A stretch of DNA of 23,790 nucleotides from Rhodococcus rhodnii (GCA_000720375.1 JOAA01000066.1:1-23790), one strand, 5' to 3'. Numbered from the stretch's first letter, positions 1-8,656 are shown. The notes: generated from the sequence alone by a model not told the origin. A program made the numbers and translations.

Positions 1-1
1 G

Positions 2-787
2 GCTCCGAAGGGCCACAAAACCTTCATCTCCTGCACAGCACCGCATCCAGCAAGGTCACCTACCTACATCGACCTCACCTTCCGCGCTCGTGGCGCACTC
101 AAGACGCAAGCCAAGTTCCACTCGACCCGCAACCGGCTGGGCGCACTTCTCCTGCTTTCGAAGTCGGACAACGCCAGCTACCAGGCCGACACTTACACCG
201 ACAAGGTCAACTACTACTACAAGCAGAACCTGCTGGCGGCCTCGCTGAACGAGATCTCATACCGGAAGAACCCTGGATTCTCGAAGTTTCGCAAACGGAG
301 CCCTGCGGTGGGAAAGTTGTTCCACCCCTACGTCGGCGACTTCACCGCCAAGGCCGTCGACGAACGCCAAAAGCTCTACCAAGCGCTGTGTGAGATCATC
401 TGGGATCCGACAAGGCTCGGATTCGACGTGCCCAAGGTACACCGGCCAGAGCAACGCGTGGCGAGACGAACGCGCGCTCGTTACGACGTCAAGGTCGGAG
501 ATCTCGTGGCGACAGGGACGATCAAACCGAACGAACAGCTACACGGAGAGTACAAGGGGCAGCAGTACTCGGCAGTCGTACAGCGCGACGGCCGCATCAG
601 GATCGATTCGGGCGAGTTGTTCAACGCTCCGTCGGCCGCTGCCATGTTCCTCATCGACCGGCAGGCATGCAACGGCTGGGAATTCTGGAAGATCAGGCGT
701 GGCACCCGCAAAATGACGTTGAAGTCGATCCGGGACGAAGCCCTCCGTACTGGACGGCTTGAGCAGGAGGGACTTCAGCTGGTCTAA
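2..787 (+). CDS. DUF262/DUF1524 (GmrSD-like) protein C-terminus with RAMA domain, 5' partial
   Basis: The reading frame is open from the window edge to a TAA at 785-787, so the start lies outside; about 261 residues are visible. Residues about 40-130 (RNRLGALLLLSKSDNASY, then QNLLAASLN and NPGFSKF) match what I recall of the C-terminal part of DUF262/DUF1524 proteins, the GmrSD-like type IV restriction family. The His/Asn nuclease motif of DUF1524 is not visible and should lie at or before the edge. Residues about 162-244 look like a RAMA domain (restriction/methylase-associated modified-DNA reader): VGDLVATGTIKPNEQL, a YSAVVQRDGRI strand, APSAAA, and the signature NGWEFWKIR. Inferred role: recognition, and possibly cleavage, of modified foreign DNA. 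The stop codon abuts an IS remnant, so the natural C-terminus may have been altered slightly. The family call is from recalled motifs, not from a search. Confidence 0.72.
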   Translation, partial: APKGHKTFISCTAPHPARSPTYIDLTFRARGALKTQAKFHSTRNRLGALLLLSKSDNASYQADTYTDKVNYYYKQNLLAASLNEISYRKNPGFSKFRKRSPAVGKLFHPYVGDFTAKAVDERQKLYQALCEIIWDPTRLGFDVPKVHRPEQRVARRTRARYDVKVGDLVATGTIKPNEQLHGEYKGQQYSAVVQRDGRIRIDSGELFNAPSAAAMFLIDRQACNGWEFWKIRRGTRKMTLKSIRDEALRTGRLEQEGLQLV

Positions 788-796
788 GAGCGTGTC

Positions 797-1237
797 TCAC
801 GTGGCTGCTTTGCGGAGTTTCTTGTAGCAGGTGAGTGTGGCGGCGAGGGTGAGGAAGGCACAGAAGTGGTTGGCGTAGCGTTCGTAGCGGATGCTGAGCC
901 GGTGGTAGCTGAACAGCCAGGCGATGGATCGTTCGATCACCCAACGGTGTCTGCCGAGTTTCGTGCTCGATTCGATCCCTTTGCGGGCGATGCGTACGGA
1001 GATGCCCTGCTCGCGCACCCAGCGCCGGAGGTCGACCTGGTCGTAGGCCTTGTCGCCGTGGAGCTTGGCCGGTTTGCGGCGGCGGGGGCCGCGACGGGAC
1101 TTGATCGCGGGGATGGCCATGACCAGAGGCTTGAGGGCATAGGAATCGTTGGTGTTGGCGGCGGACACGGCCACCGACATCGGTATCCCGGCGCGGTCGG
1201 ACAGCACGTGGATCTTCGAGCCGGTCTTGCCGCGGCG
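797..1237 (-). pseudogene. IS5-family transposase, C-terminal remnant
   Basis: The frame encodes the C-terminal part of an IS5-family (IS427-like group) DDE transposase: GKTGSKIHVLSDRAGIPMSV, then ANTNDS, HGDKAYD (second catalytic Asp) and HRWVIERSIAWL (catalytic Glu). The N-terminal half with the first catalytic Asp is missing: an in-frame TGA sits at 1238-1240, directly before RRGKTGSK. GTG at 1205-1207 could still start a 136-residue product, but it could not be active. The 3' end lies against the stop codon of the upstream gene, and bases from about 788 (gagcgtgtctcacgtgg) look like the IS end. No matching second end is visible, so the IS is truncated at about 1238. Confidence 0.8.
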
Positions 1238-1300
1238 TCATAGAACCCGGAGCGGGACACACCCAGCGTGAGGCAGGCCTGTTTGTGCGGTCTCGTCGCA
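1238..1300 (-). pseudogene. Possible IS3-type transposase fragment
   Basis: In the minus frame running through 1225-1293 a peptide KQACLTLGVSRSGFYDAAAR appears. It resembles the LGVSRSGYY segment at the start of IS3-family OrfB proteins. It lies immediately next to the point where the IS5 transposase loses its frame, so a second IS may have replaced the missing half. The fragment is about 20 residues and the call is weak. Confidence 0.22.
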
Positions 1301-1421
1301 GCGAGACCACGGCGGACAGCTCGACGCACACGCGGGTCCAGATTTCCGTGCAGTGTAACGACCACGGGCGCGGGGTCAGCGACCCTAGCGGCCGTCGTCG
1401 GTGTCGCTCCGGCGGATCACG

Positions 1422-1685
1422 TCATCGTCGTTCACCTCCCCGGGGTCTGCGGGCGTGGGTGAGGAAGTCCTGTGCGTAGACAGGAAAGTCAGGCGGCCCA
1501 GCGCCGGGGCCGCTGGGTGTTCGGCCACGCCGGGCTACCGGCGCACGGTACACGCCGTCCTCGTCCGTGTCGTCGTAGGCAGCCAGCTCGTCATCGTCGT
1601 CCGGGTAGCCCAGAGGGTCCGCCGGTTCGGGCTGCGGGGTGTCGATACGGCGCGGCATCTCTCGGTCGTTCGGGTCGAACGCCAT
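1422..1685 (-). CDS. Small acidic hypothetical protein
   Basis: An open frame of 87 residues from ATG at 1683-1685; TTG at 1692-1694 would add three residues. The N-terminal half is strongly acidic and proline-rich (PQPEPADPLGYPDDDDELAAYDD) and the C-terminal third is basic (HARRPRGGERR). There is no membrane segment or recognisable motif. The biased composition with GC-rich third positions favours coding, but no clear Shine-Dalgarno sequence is present. I do not recognise a family. It sits between an IS remnant and a lipoprotein gene, so it may belong to an accessory segment. Confidence 0.42.
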   Translation of the reverse strand: MAFDPNDREMPRRIDTPQPEPADPLGYPDDDDELAAYDDTDEDGVYRAPVARRGRTPSGPGAGPPDFPVYAQDFLTHARRPRGGERR

Positions 1686-1694
1686 CTCGCTCAA

Positions 1695-2022
1695 CGGCTG
1701 ATGAGCGTTGGTGGCGCGGTGTTCGATAGAGGGCCCGCTCCTTATGCGACTACCGACGAAATCTAATACTTGCCAGGGATAACTGTCACCACAGGGTTTC
1801 TATGCATCCCCCGCGGCGGGTGAGTTCACCCGAGTCGGGTGATGCCGCGCGCCGACGCGGGGCGGGCGTTGTCCCCGCCATCCTGAGACGGCAACATTCG
1901 TGCCCGGGTGGACCGGCCAGCGGCTGCCCGGTCTACTCTCGTGTGTGCTCCGCGCCCGCGGTCGTGGTTCTCACCCGAAGCATGCGAAGCGTTCGTCGAG
2001 GGGTACTCCCGACGATGAACGT
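1695..2022. other. Intergenic region between divergent genes
   Basis: No gene is supported in these 328 bases. The stretch 1740-1800 is more AT-rich than its surroundings and could hold promoters for the leftward small protein and the rightward lipoprotein, but I see no confident -35/-10 pair. The 1817-1832 palindrome lies here. Confidence 0.5.
1817..1832. promoter_or_regulatory. Perfect palindrome, possible operator
   Basis: CGGGTGA-GT-TCACCCG is a perfect 7-bp inverted repeat around 2 bases, about 190 bases before the lipoprotein start. Related GGGTGAG palindromes occur at 8757-8768 and 8989-9005. A binding role is inferred from symmetry and recurrence only. Confidence 0.35.
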
Positions 2023-2532
2023 ATGATCGCTCGACATGTCGCTGTGGTGTTCTGCGCGGCGCTGGCCCTCGCGGGCTGCACGTCGGCCACGGACGACCAG
2101 CCCAGTCGGGAAACCACGACGACTACGACCACCGAGCCCTCCACGACCGTGTCGATCCGGCCGGAGTGCGTCGACGTCGCGGACAAGGCACGCGCGCTCC
2201 TCACCGAGGTCGGCCGGCTGACCGCCAGGGACACGACCGCCGACCAGGTGCGCGCCGCGGCGGGCAAGCTGTCGGGCGCGGTCGACGACGCCAAGGCGAC
2301 CGCCGGGCCCGACGCCCGCGCGCGCCTGGACGAGGCCGGACAGATCCTGCGGCGGGTGCAGGACGCGCTGACCGCGCAGCCGATCGACACCGCTGGCCTG
2401 CGCGCGGCCGCGAGCGACCTCGTCGCCGCACTGGGCGACGCCGCTGCCATCTGCGCCCCGGGCTCGTCGACGACTGCGACGAAGTCCTCGGGGAGGAGCG
2501 CGCCGACGGACACCACGGCACCGACGTCGTGA
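2023..2532 (+). CDS. Small secreted lipoprotein
   Basis: The product has 169 residues starting at ATG 2023 (MIARHVAVVFCAALALAGC). The N-terminus is a lipoprotein signal: a short basic start, a hydrophobic core and a lipobox LAGC with the lipidated cysteine at position 19, so it should be anchored to the outer face of the membrane. A Thr/Ser-rich linker follows (TTTTTTTEPSTT), then an alanine-rich, probably helical domain at about residues 45-150 and another Ser/Thr-rich tail. One cysteine lies in the region before the helical domain (PECVD) and another after it (AICAPG), so a disulfide is possible. I do not recognise a functional family. It converges with the next gene, with only 5 bases between the stops. 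An upstream in-frame extension to about 1900 exists but would spoil the signal peptide, so ATG 2023 is preferred. Confidence 0.78.
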   Translation: MIARHVAVVFCAALALAGCTSATDDQPSRETTTTTTTEPSTTVSIRPECVDVADKARALLTEVGRLTARDTTADQVRAAAGKLSGAVDDAKATAGPDARARLDEAGQILRRVQDALTAQPIDTAGLRAAASDLVAALGDAAAICAPGSSTTATKSSGRSAPTDTTAPTS

Positions 2533-2537
2533 GCGGC

Positions 2538-3860
2538 TCAATCGGTGTCCGTCTGCCGGTCGGCTGGCTCGGCGGCCACCGGTTGGTCGAGGAACTGGAT
2601 CACCGCGAGGAAGACCACCAGCAGCAGCGCGATCAACAGCACCGCGAGCCCGCTCGGCCGGTCGAGGAACACGAAGACCAGCACGGCGAGCCCGACCGCA
2701 GCGCCTCGCAGCACACCGCGGTAGGTATGCACCCAGCCGCCGAGCCGGCCCGACCGCAGGCCGGCCCGACCGCGCAGCCAGGCCAGGGACCGCACCACAC
2801 CACGGCGGATCCGCACGGCGGTGACCGACGGCCCGGCGAGGAAAGTACCCAGCGCGACGACCAAGCCCAGCACGAGCAGCATGCGCAGCCCGTCGCGCAG
2901 AAACCGGACCACGATGTCGTAGGCGGCAGCCGCCGGCGCGGCGGACCGGCTGGGCACGCTGTCCACCAGCACGATGCGCGCGATCGCGAGGCCTGCCGCG
3001 AGCATCAGCATGCTCGCCGCGACGCCGAGCCCGGTCGCCACCAGCGCGTACCGGTGGTCGCGGGCGAGGTAGACACCCACAGCCAGCAGGGCCAGCGCGA
3101 CCCACGGCAGCCACGTCGCCAGCTTGTCCACGGTGGAGTACGCGGCTCGTGCCTTCACCAGGTCGGCGGCGTCGGCGATCGCGATCGTGGGGTGCACTTC
3201 GGGCACGCTGTTTGCTGCGGTGAGGCCGGCGTCGACCAGCTGCTGCTTCGCCGCGTCGATGAACGGGGCCAGGTCGAGGGTCACCTTGTCGCCCTGGATC
3301 GCGACCGCCGAGACCGAGCCGGACAACACCGCGCCGGCCTGCTCGTGCGCCACCCGGATCATCCGGTCCCACGCCCGCGCGACCTGCTCACGGGCGAACA
3401 GCTCCGCCACCCGGGTGCGCACGAAGTCCCGCACGCTGCTGGCCAGCGGGCCGGTGAGGCCGTGCAGGCGGTCCGCGAGCCGCGGCGGCAGGCCCTGGGC
3501 GGCGAGCGCGTCGACCGCGTCGTCGGCCAGCCCTCGCACATCGACATAGGTGAACACGGTGTCGGTCACTCGGTCGGTCAGCGCCGCCCGCACGGACGGA
3601 TCACGGATCAACGGGCTCATGGTGGTGGTGAACCGGTCGGTGTCGGCGACCTGGTCGTGCACCCACACGGTGGCAAGCGCGACCGGCGCGAGCAGGCAAC
3701 CCAGCACGATGAGGACTGCGGACACGACAGGCCGCCAACCGATCCGCCGACGCGCCCGGGCGGCCCGCAGCATCTGGACCTCGCCGCGCAGCCGCTCCAA
3801 CTCGGCGCGCTCGTCAGGATCCAGCGCGGCGCCGCGGCCGCGCTCGATCGGCTCGGACAC
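2538..3860 (-). CDS. Multi-pass integral membrane protein of unknown function
   Basis: The product has 440 residues with a GTG start at 3858-3860 and a good GGGAGG ribosome site 6 bases before it. The N-terminus is a charged helix that could form a coiled coil (residues about 15-40, ERAELERLRGEVQMLRAARA). Membrane segment 1 is at 44-66. A large, probably extracytoplasmic domain of about 180 residues follows (68-245). Further hydrophobic segments are near 248-266, 271-296, 325-343, 386-399 and 404-424. I recall this architecture as a common uncharacterised membrane protein in actinomycetes; no catalytic motif is visible. It is divergent from the BrkB-like gene, with about 95 bases between the two starts, so a shared control region is plausible. 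Confidence 0.83.
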   Translation of the reverse strand: MSEPIERGRGAALDPDERAELERLRGEVQMLRAARARRRIGWRPVVSAVLIVLGCLLAPVALATVWVHDQVADTDRFTTTMSPLIRDPSVRAALTDRVTDTVFTYVDVRGLADDAVDALAAQGLPPRLADRLHGLTGPLASSVRDFVRTRVAELFAREQVARAWDRMIRVAHEQAGAVLSGSVSAVAIQGDKVTLDLAPFIDAAKQQLVDAGLTAANSVPEVHPTIAIADAADLVKARAAYSTVDKLATWLPWVALALLAVGVYLARDHRYALVATGLGVAASMLMLAAGLAIARIVLVDSVPSRSAAPAAAAYDIVVRFLRDGLRMLLVLGLVVALGTFLAGPSVTAVRIRRGVVRSLAWLRGRAGLRSGRLGGWVHTYRGVLRGAAVGLAVLVFVFLDRPSGLAVLLIALLLVVFLAVIQFLDQPVAAEPADRQTDTD

Positions 3861-3955
3861 GGCCAGCCTCCCACTGAGCCCGTCGCCATTGAGCTTGTCG
3901 GCCCAGCATCCGCCCCCTCGGCCGCGTCCACCTCGCCCGCCGGAGATGAACCGCT

Positions 3956-4801
3956 GTGACCCGCATCGTGGGCCGTGCTGGTGAGCGCGCCCGCAAGCTG
4001 CAGGACCAGGTGCTGTCCGCGGCCGGCAGACACCCGTCGCTCGCGGTCGCCGTCGCGGTGGTGCGCCGGGACATCGAGGTCGGCGGGGCGCTGCTGGCCG
4101 GGGCGCTCGCGTTCCGGCTGTTCATCTGGCTGCTGCCCTGCTGTCTGCTGCTGGCGTCGGTGCTGGGCTTCAGCGAGACGCTTAGCCAGTCGCCGAAGAA
4201 GCTCAGCCGGGAGCTCGGCATGAGCCCGCTTACCGCGAATCTGCTCGGCCAGATCGGTGCGCAGGCCCAGCGCAGCTGGTACGTCACCGCGCTCGTGGGC
4301 TTGGGGCTGTTGGTGTGGGCGGGCCTGCTGCTCGGCCGCACCTTGGACGGCATCCACGAGCGGGTGTGGCAGCACCAGTTTGACCGCGGACCTAAGCCGA
4401 CCCTGGCCCGGGGCGCCCGCTACAGCGGCCTGCTGCTCCTGATCGTGGTCGTCAACATCGCGGCACCGGTCGCGGTCGCGGCGCTCGGCGGGTCGCCCGC
4501 AGTGGTGTCCCTGCCCTCGCTGGCGTGCTACTTCGTGATCGGGACCGTTCTGCTGAGCGTCGACTGGCCGCTGCGGTGGCGGTCGACGTGGCCAGGCGCC
4601 GTGCTGATCGCGCTGGGCAACGAGGGCCTGCATCTGGTGGCGGTGGTCTACTTGCCGGGCAGGCTCGCCCGCGCCTCGCAGCTCTACGGCACGCTCGGCG
4701 TCGCGGCCGCGGTCCTGCTGTGGCTCGCGCTCATCGCTCGGCTGATCGTGCTCGGCCAGGTGCTCAACGCCGTGCTTGCCAAACGCCGACCAGCCCGGTG
4801 A
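3956..4801 (+). CDS. YihY/virulence factor BrkB family membrane protein
   Basis: The product has 281 residues from GTG 3956, with GGAGA at 3942-3946. The protein has about six membrane segments. The N-terminal part (DIEVGGALLAGALAFRLFIW) and the C-terminal block (VYLPGRLARASQLYGTLGVA, then WLALIARLIVLGQVLNAVL) match the YihY/BrkB family as I know it. The family is widespread; its biochemical role is not settled. Downstream 230 bases without a gene separate it from the convergent sulfatase. A 51-residue piece nearly identical to residues 232-281 survives at 10907-11059, showing that a second copy once existed. Confidence 0.88.
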   Translation: MTRIVGRAGERARKLQDQVLSAAGRHPSLAVAVAVVRRDIEVGGALLAGALAFRLFIWLLPCCLLLASVLGFSETLSQSPKKLSRELGMSPLTANLLGQIGAQAQRSWYVTALVGLGLLVWAGLLLGRTLDGIHERVWQHQFDRGPKPTLARGARYSGLLLLIVVVNIAAPVAVAALGGSPAVVSLPSLACYFVIGTVLLSVDWPLRWRSTWPGAVLIALGNEGLHLVAVVYLPGRLARASQLYGTLGVAAAVLLWLALIARLIVLGQVLNAVLAKRRPAR

Positions 4802-4886
4802 TCCGACTACCCGCCTGTTGCGGGGTGTCGGCGCACGGGCGCGGCGAGGGAGGTCGAGCCGAGTTCATCTGGACCAAAGACCCGCT

Positions 4887-4899
4887 GAGGAAAATCCTC
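4887..4899. terminator. Weak hairpin between convergent genes
   Basis: GAGGA-AAA-TCCTC is a perfect 5-bp stem followed by CTTGT, 86 bases after the BrkB-like stop and about 140 bases before the sulfatase stop. It is short, so its activity as a terminator is uncertain. Confidence 0.28.
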
Positions 4900-5035
4900 T
4901 TGTCACAGAAAATGTCACGGTTTCAAGACATCCACCGTATCCGGTCAGCCGTCACTCCCCAACGGACACTGCGGGCATCGGCGAAGCCGGCATCCGGCAA
5001 CAGGGTCTTCGCCTCCGACAAGTAGTTTCCTCGAC

Positions 5036-7396
5036 TTACTGACGCACCATGGCCGCTCGAAGGCGGTCTTCCGGTGTGATCAGGTGGTCATGGCTGTCGT
5101 GGCCGATGTCGAGCTGCACCCAGTTGACCGTGCCGGTGAAGTCGCTGGTTTCGGGCGTGTAGTCGTCGCTAACGGCTGATCCATGGTCTTTGCCCAGGTC
5201 AATGGTTTCGTCAGCGGAGAACAGCATGGGGATGGTGGCGTCGAGGCGGCCCTCGCCGATCTTGGCACCGTCGAGGAGGAGAACGACCGTTCCGCCCTTG
5301 GCCAGGCCGCCGCCATCGTAGGTGAATTCCATCCGCAGCTCGTGGATTCCCGGGGTCAGCTGTGCGTCGCCAGTGATGGTGTATCGGGCGATCCCGAGCA
5401 GGTTGTAGCAGTATTTGGGGGTGCCGTCCTGGGTGTAGAGAACCCATCCGCCGAACGCGCCGCCCTGGGAGATGACGACGCCGTTCGCGGGCGCCGTGGA
5501 CACGTCGATTTCGGCGGTCACTGTGTGGGATTTGTTCTTCAGGTTGATGACCGCCCCTTCGGGCAGCCGGCTCATGCCTTTGACCAGGGCCTGGGATCGG
5601 CCGGTGACCAGTACCGGACGTCCGGCCAGGTCCGAGTTGAGGCGTTCGATCCGGCGGTCGTCGAGGGGAAGCACGTTGTGTTTGGTTGCTTCGATCAGGA
5701 ACTGGCGCTGGAGTTTGCGGAGTTTGTCCGGCATCTGCGCGGCCAGGTCGTGGGCCTGGGTCCAGTCGGTAGTGGTGTCATAGAGTTCCCACACGTCGTC
5801 GTCGAACGCGGGGAGTTCGGCGTGGAACATCCACGGCGTGCTGTGCCGTGTGACCGCAGTCCACCCCTGGTGATAGATGCCACGGTTGCAGAACATTTCG
5901 AAGTACTGGGTTTGCCTGCGCTCGGCTGCGCCGGGATCGTCGAAGCAATAGCGCATGGACACCCCTTCGATGGGGCGCTGCTGGATTCCGTGGACGAAAT
6001 CTGGAGCGGGCAGGCCCGCAGCCTCCAAGACCGTGGGGGCGACATCGATGACGTGATGGAACTGCGTGCGCATCTCACCGCGCGCGATGAGTCCGTTGGG
6101 CCAGTGCACGATGGCCGGGTTGCGGGTGCCACCGAAGTGGGAGGCCACCTGCTTGGTCCACTGATACGGAGTGCACATGCAGTGCGCCCACGAGACCGCG
6201 TAGTGGTTGTAGGCGGTCGGAGTCCCGAACTCGTCGATGCGTGCGGCCACCGACTCGACCGTCTCCAACCGGGCCGCGCCGTTGAGCGAGATCAACTCGT
6301 TGAAGGTGCCGTTCGGGGTCCCCTCGGCACTGGCCCCGTTGTCCCCGATGATGTAGTAGACCAGCGTATCGTCCAGCACGCCCAACTCTGCCAGCGTGTC
6401 GATGAGGCGGCCGACGTGGACGTCGGTGTGTTCAAGGAACGCTGCGTAGATCTCCATCTGGCGGGCCAGCACCGGTTTGAGTGCATCATCCATGTCTTCC
6501 CACGCCGGAACCTCCTCGGGCCGCGCCGTCAGGTCCGCATCCGGGGGGATCACGCCCAGTTCCTTCTGCCGGGCGAAGGTCTGCTCCCGCAGGACGTCCC
6601 ACCCTGCGTCGAACCGACCCCGGTAGCGGTCCAGCCACTCGGTGGGCACATGGTGGGGAGCGTGGGTGGCGCCCGGCGCGAAGTAGATGAAGAACGGTTT
6701 GCCGGACGCCAGTGCCTGCTGCTGCCGGACCCAGGTGATGGCCTTGTCGGTCATGTCCTCGGTGAAGTGGTACCCCTCCGCCGGAAGCTTGTCCGGCTCC
6801 ACGGGTGTCGTGCCCTCGTAGATGGCCGGATAGAACTGGTTGGTCTCGCCGCCGAGGAAGCCGTAGAAGTATTCAAAGCCGCTGCCGGTCGGCCAGCGGT
6901 AGAACGGCCCGGCCGGACTGGTCTCCCACATCGGGATCTCGTGGCACTTTCCGAACTGTGCCGTGGAGTAGCCGTTCAGCTTCAAGATTTCAGCCAGCGG
7001 CGCACAGTCGTCGGGACGCACCGAGGTGTACCCAGGAGCCGACGTGGCGATCTCGGTGATCCCGCCCATCCCCACCGTGTGGTGATTACGGCCAGACAGC
7101 AGCGCCGCCCGCGTCGGCGAGCACAACGCCGTGGTGTGAAACCGCGTGAACCGCAGGCCGCCCGCGGCCAGGCGCTCCGCCACCGGATTCGATGACGGGC
7201 CGCCAAACGCGCTCGACGCGCCGAAGCCCACATCGTCGAGCAAGACAATCAGCACGTTCGGCGCGCCCGGCGGTGGCCGCAGCGGAACAACGGGCGGAAA
7301 ACTGGTATCCGGGTCCTTGGCGTCGTACGTCGTGATCCCCACATGCCTGCGCTCAGGAATGGGAAGCACGTTCCGGGGACGATCCACCACAGTCAT
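5036..7396 (-). CDS. Arylsulfatase (formylglycine-dependent type I sulfatase)
   Basis: The product has 786 residues from ATG 7394-7396, with AGGAG ending 5 bases upstream; a GTG three bases earlier is too close to the ribosome site. It belongs to the alkaline-phosphatase superfamily sulfatases, which hydrolyse sulfate esters. Visible motifs, numbered from the GTG: metal-binding LLDDVGFG (Asp55/Asp56), the C-x-P-x-R site CSPTRAALLSGR, whose Cys93 should be converted to formylglycine, and QFGKCHE, the place of the usual GK-[WH] motif. IGDNG supplies the second metal-site Asp/Asn. The C-terminal 200 residues form a separate domain of beta type. No signal peptide is seen, so a cytoplasmic location is likely. 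No formylglycine-generating enzyme is encoded in the window. The channel gene lies 250 bases upstream on the same strand. Confidence 0.92.
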   Translation of the reverse strand: MTVVDRPRNVLPIPERRHVGITTYDAKDPDTSFPPVVPLRPPPGAPNVLIVLLDDVGFGASSAFGGPSSNPVAERLAAGGLRFTRFHTTALCSPTRAALLSGRNHHTVGMGGITEIATSAPGYTSVRPDDCAPLAEILKLNGYSTAQFGKCHEIPMWETSPAGPFYRWPTGSGFEYFYGFLGGETNQFYPAIYEGTTPVEPDKLPAEGYHFTEDMTDKAITWVRQQQALASGKPFFIYFAPGATHAPHHVPTEWLDRYRGRFDAGWDVLREQTFARQKELGVIPPDADLTARPEEVPAWEDMDDALKPVLARQMEIYAAFLEHTDVHVGRLIDTLAELGVLDDTLVYYIIGDNGASAEGTPNGTFNELISLNGAARLETVESVAARIDEFGTPTAYNHYAVSWAHCMCTPYQWTKQVASHFGGTRNPAIVHWPNGLIARGEMRTQFHHVIDVAPTVLEAAGLPAPDFVHGIQQRPIEGVSMRYCFDDPGAAERRQTQYFEMFCNRGIYHQGWTAVTRHSTPWMFHAELPAFDDDVWELYDTTTDWTQAHDLAAQMPDKLRKLQRQFLIEATKHNVLPLDDRRIERLNSDLAGRPVLVTGRSQALVKGMSRLPEGAVINLKNKSHTVTAEIDVSTAPANGVVISQGGAFGGWVLYTQDGTPKYCYNLLGIARYTITGDAQLTPGIHELRMEFTYDGGGLAKGGTVVLLLDGAKIGEGRLDATIPMLFSADETIDLGKDHGSAVSDDYTPETSDFTGTVNWVQLDIGHDSHDHLITPEDRLRAAMVRQ

Positions 7397-7652
7397 CACA
7401 TCTCCTAATGGGTCCCATGGCTCGTCCCGCCTCCGTACCTCCGCGAGGAACGAGCGCCTGCCCCGACCCGACAGCAGCCGCCGTGGTCAGACATCCTCCC
7501 CCGTGGGTGAGTCGAACCTCTCTCTGCGGCAAGGCGCACGTCCACCGAGTGAGTCGCACTCCTTAGCGCACGGCCTCCACCGAACCATAGAATTCCGACG
7601 TCGGCGGGCGTCCCCGATTTCGCCCCGGAACGGGCCGCACAACAGCGCGATC

Positions 7653-8249
7653 TCAGGGACTGCCCCGGTCTTTCGTCTTTCGGCGATTGTCGCGGCCCCG
7701 CTGGACGGCCTCCAAGATGATCCGTAGCACCAGTCCGAGCACGATCAGATCACCGAGCATCTGGACGGCGACGAGCAGACGGGTGCTTTCGGCCGCCGGG
7801 ACGATGTCACCGAAGCCGACCGTGGTGAAGACGGTAACGACGAAATACAAGGAGTCCGACTTGGTCAACGGCGCACTGAAGCTGCCAGGCCAGCTCTGAT
7901 CGAGGACATAGTAGGTTTCGGCGAACACCAGCACGAACAGCGGAATCGCCAGCGACAACGCCTGAACCCCTCGCAGACCCGGATACGGAGACCGCAGGAT
8001 GCTCCGTACCTCCCAGACGACAACCACTGCCACCAGGCTCAGCCCAATAATCAGGAACACGACTGTCCCGCCATGCAGTCTTCGCCCAACAGGCAACACG
8101 TAATACGCGGCGACCATCAGCGCCACCGTGAACAGCGGACGGACGACACCCAGGATCACGAACCTGCCGCGATCCTTCTGGGCGCGCCCGCCGCTGCTCA
8201 ACGAAGCCGGGGTCATGTCCGGAGCACGAGCACGCCGATCGGACGTCAA
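7653..8249 (-). CDS. Ion-channel protein with K+ selectivity filter
   Basis: The product has up to 198 residues. Membrane segments lie near 33-53, 61-80, 97-116 and 155-178, and between the last two is a pore loop with the potassium-channel signature TVGFGD at 143-148. So this is an Ion_trans_2-type channel with an N-terminal pair of extra helices and a short basic cytoplasmic tail (RGRDNRRKTKDR); there is no RCK domain. The start is uncertain. TTG 8247-8249 overlaps the stop of the SHOCT gene by four bases (TTGA), which suggests coupling; ATG 8214-8216 would give 187 residues. Neither has a clear ribosome site. Likely co-transcribed with the SHOCT gene. Confidence 0.8.
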   Translation of the reverse strand: MTSDRRARAPDMTPASLSSGGRAQKDRGRFVILGVVRPLFTVALMVAAYYVLPVGRRLHGGTVVFLIIGLSLVAVVVVWEVRSILRSPYPGLRGVQALSLAIPLFVLVFAETYYVLDQSWPGSFSAPLTKSDSLYFVVTVFTTVGFGDIVPAAESTRLLVAVQMLGDLIVLGLVLRIILEAVQRGRDNRRKTKDRGSP

Positions 8250-8656
8250 CGGGAGAGTACTTTGGCCTTGAGGGCCTGGTACTCCTGGTCGTTGATCGCC
8301 CCATCGTCCAACAGTCTCTTAGCCTCGGCGATCTGGCTGGTCGTGCCGTCGTGCGGGGCGGCGACAGCACGTACATAGTCCTCGAAGTGGCTCTGCGCGG
8401 CCTCGGCCGCCGCACGCCTGCGCTCCCCCATTTGCCGGCCTTGCGCGATGAGGTAGATCAGCACGCCAAGGAACGGCACCACGAGCAGGAGGACGGTCCA
8501 GCCGGCCTTGCCCCACCCGGAGATATCCGACCGGCGGAATAGATCGGCGAATATCGTGATGAGCAACCAGAACCAGATCACCCAGGCAAAGAAGACCAGC
8601 ATTGTCCACATCAGCTCGAGGAATGGGTATCGCGATTGTTCTTGGGTGAGTGTCAT
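8246..8656 (-). CDS. PLDc_N / SHOCT domain membrane protein
   Basis: The product has 136 residues from ATG 8654-8656, with a strong GGAGGGG ribosome site. Two membrane helices (about 14-38 and 53-72), joined by a loop with DLFRRSDISGWGKAGW, match the PLDc_N (phospholipase D nuclease N-terminal) pattern. A charged linker (RRRAAAEAAQ) leads to a C-terminal SHOCT motif (about 107-134: QIAEAKRLLDDGAINDQEYQ), a short domain thought to aid oligomerisation. Despite the domain name there is no nuclease part. It overlaps the K+ channel gene by four bases and is probably translated together with it. Confidence 0.85.
   Translation of the reverse strand: MTLTQEQSRYPFLELMWTMLVFFAWVIWFWLLITIFADLFRRSDISGWGKAGWTVLLLVVPFLGVLIYLIAQGRQMGERRRAAAEAAQSHFEDYVRAVAAPHDGTTSQIAEAKRLLDDGAINDQEYQALKAKVLSR

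Noticed and set aside
2166..3959. Long plus-strand open frame of about 600 codons
   Set aside because: Its Arg/His/Gln-rich composition is typical of an antisense frame. The minus-strand membrane protein has a signal anchor, helices and a ribosome site.
5183..7195. Long plus-strand open frame of 670 codons
   Set aside because: It is exactly antisense to the arylsulfatase, which carries all the catalytic motifs.
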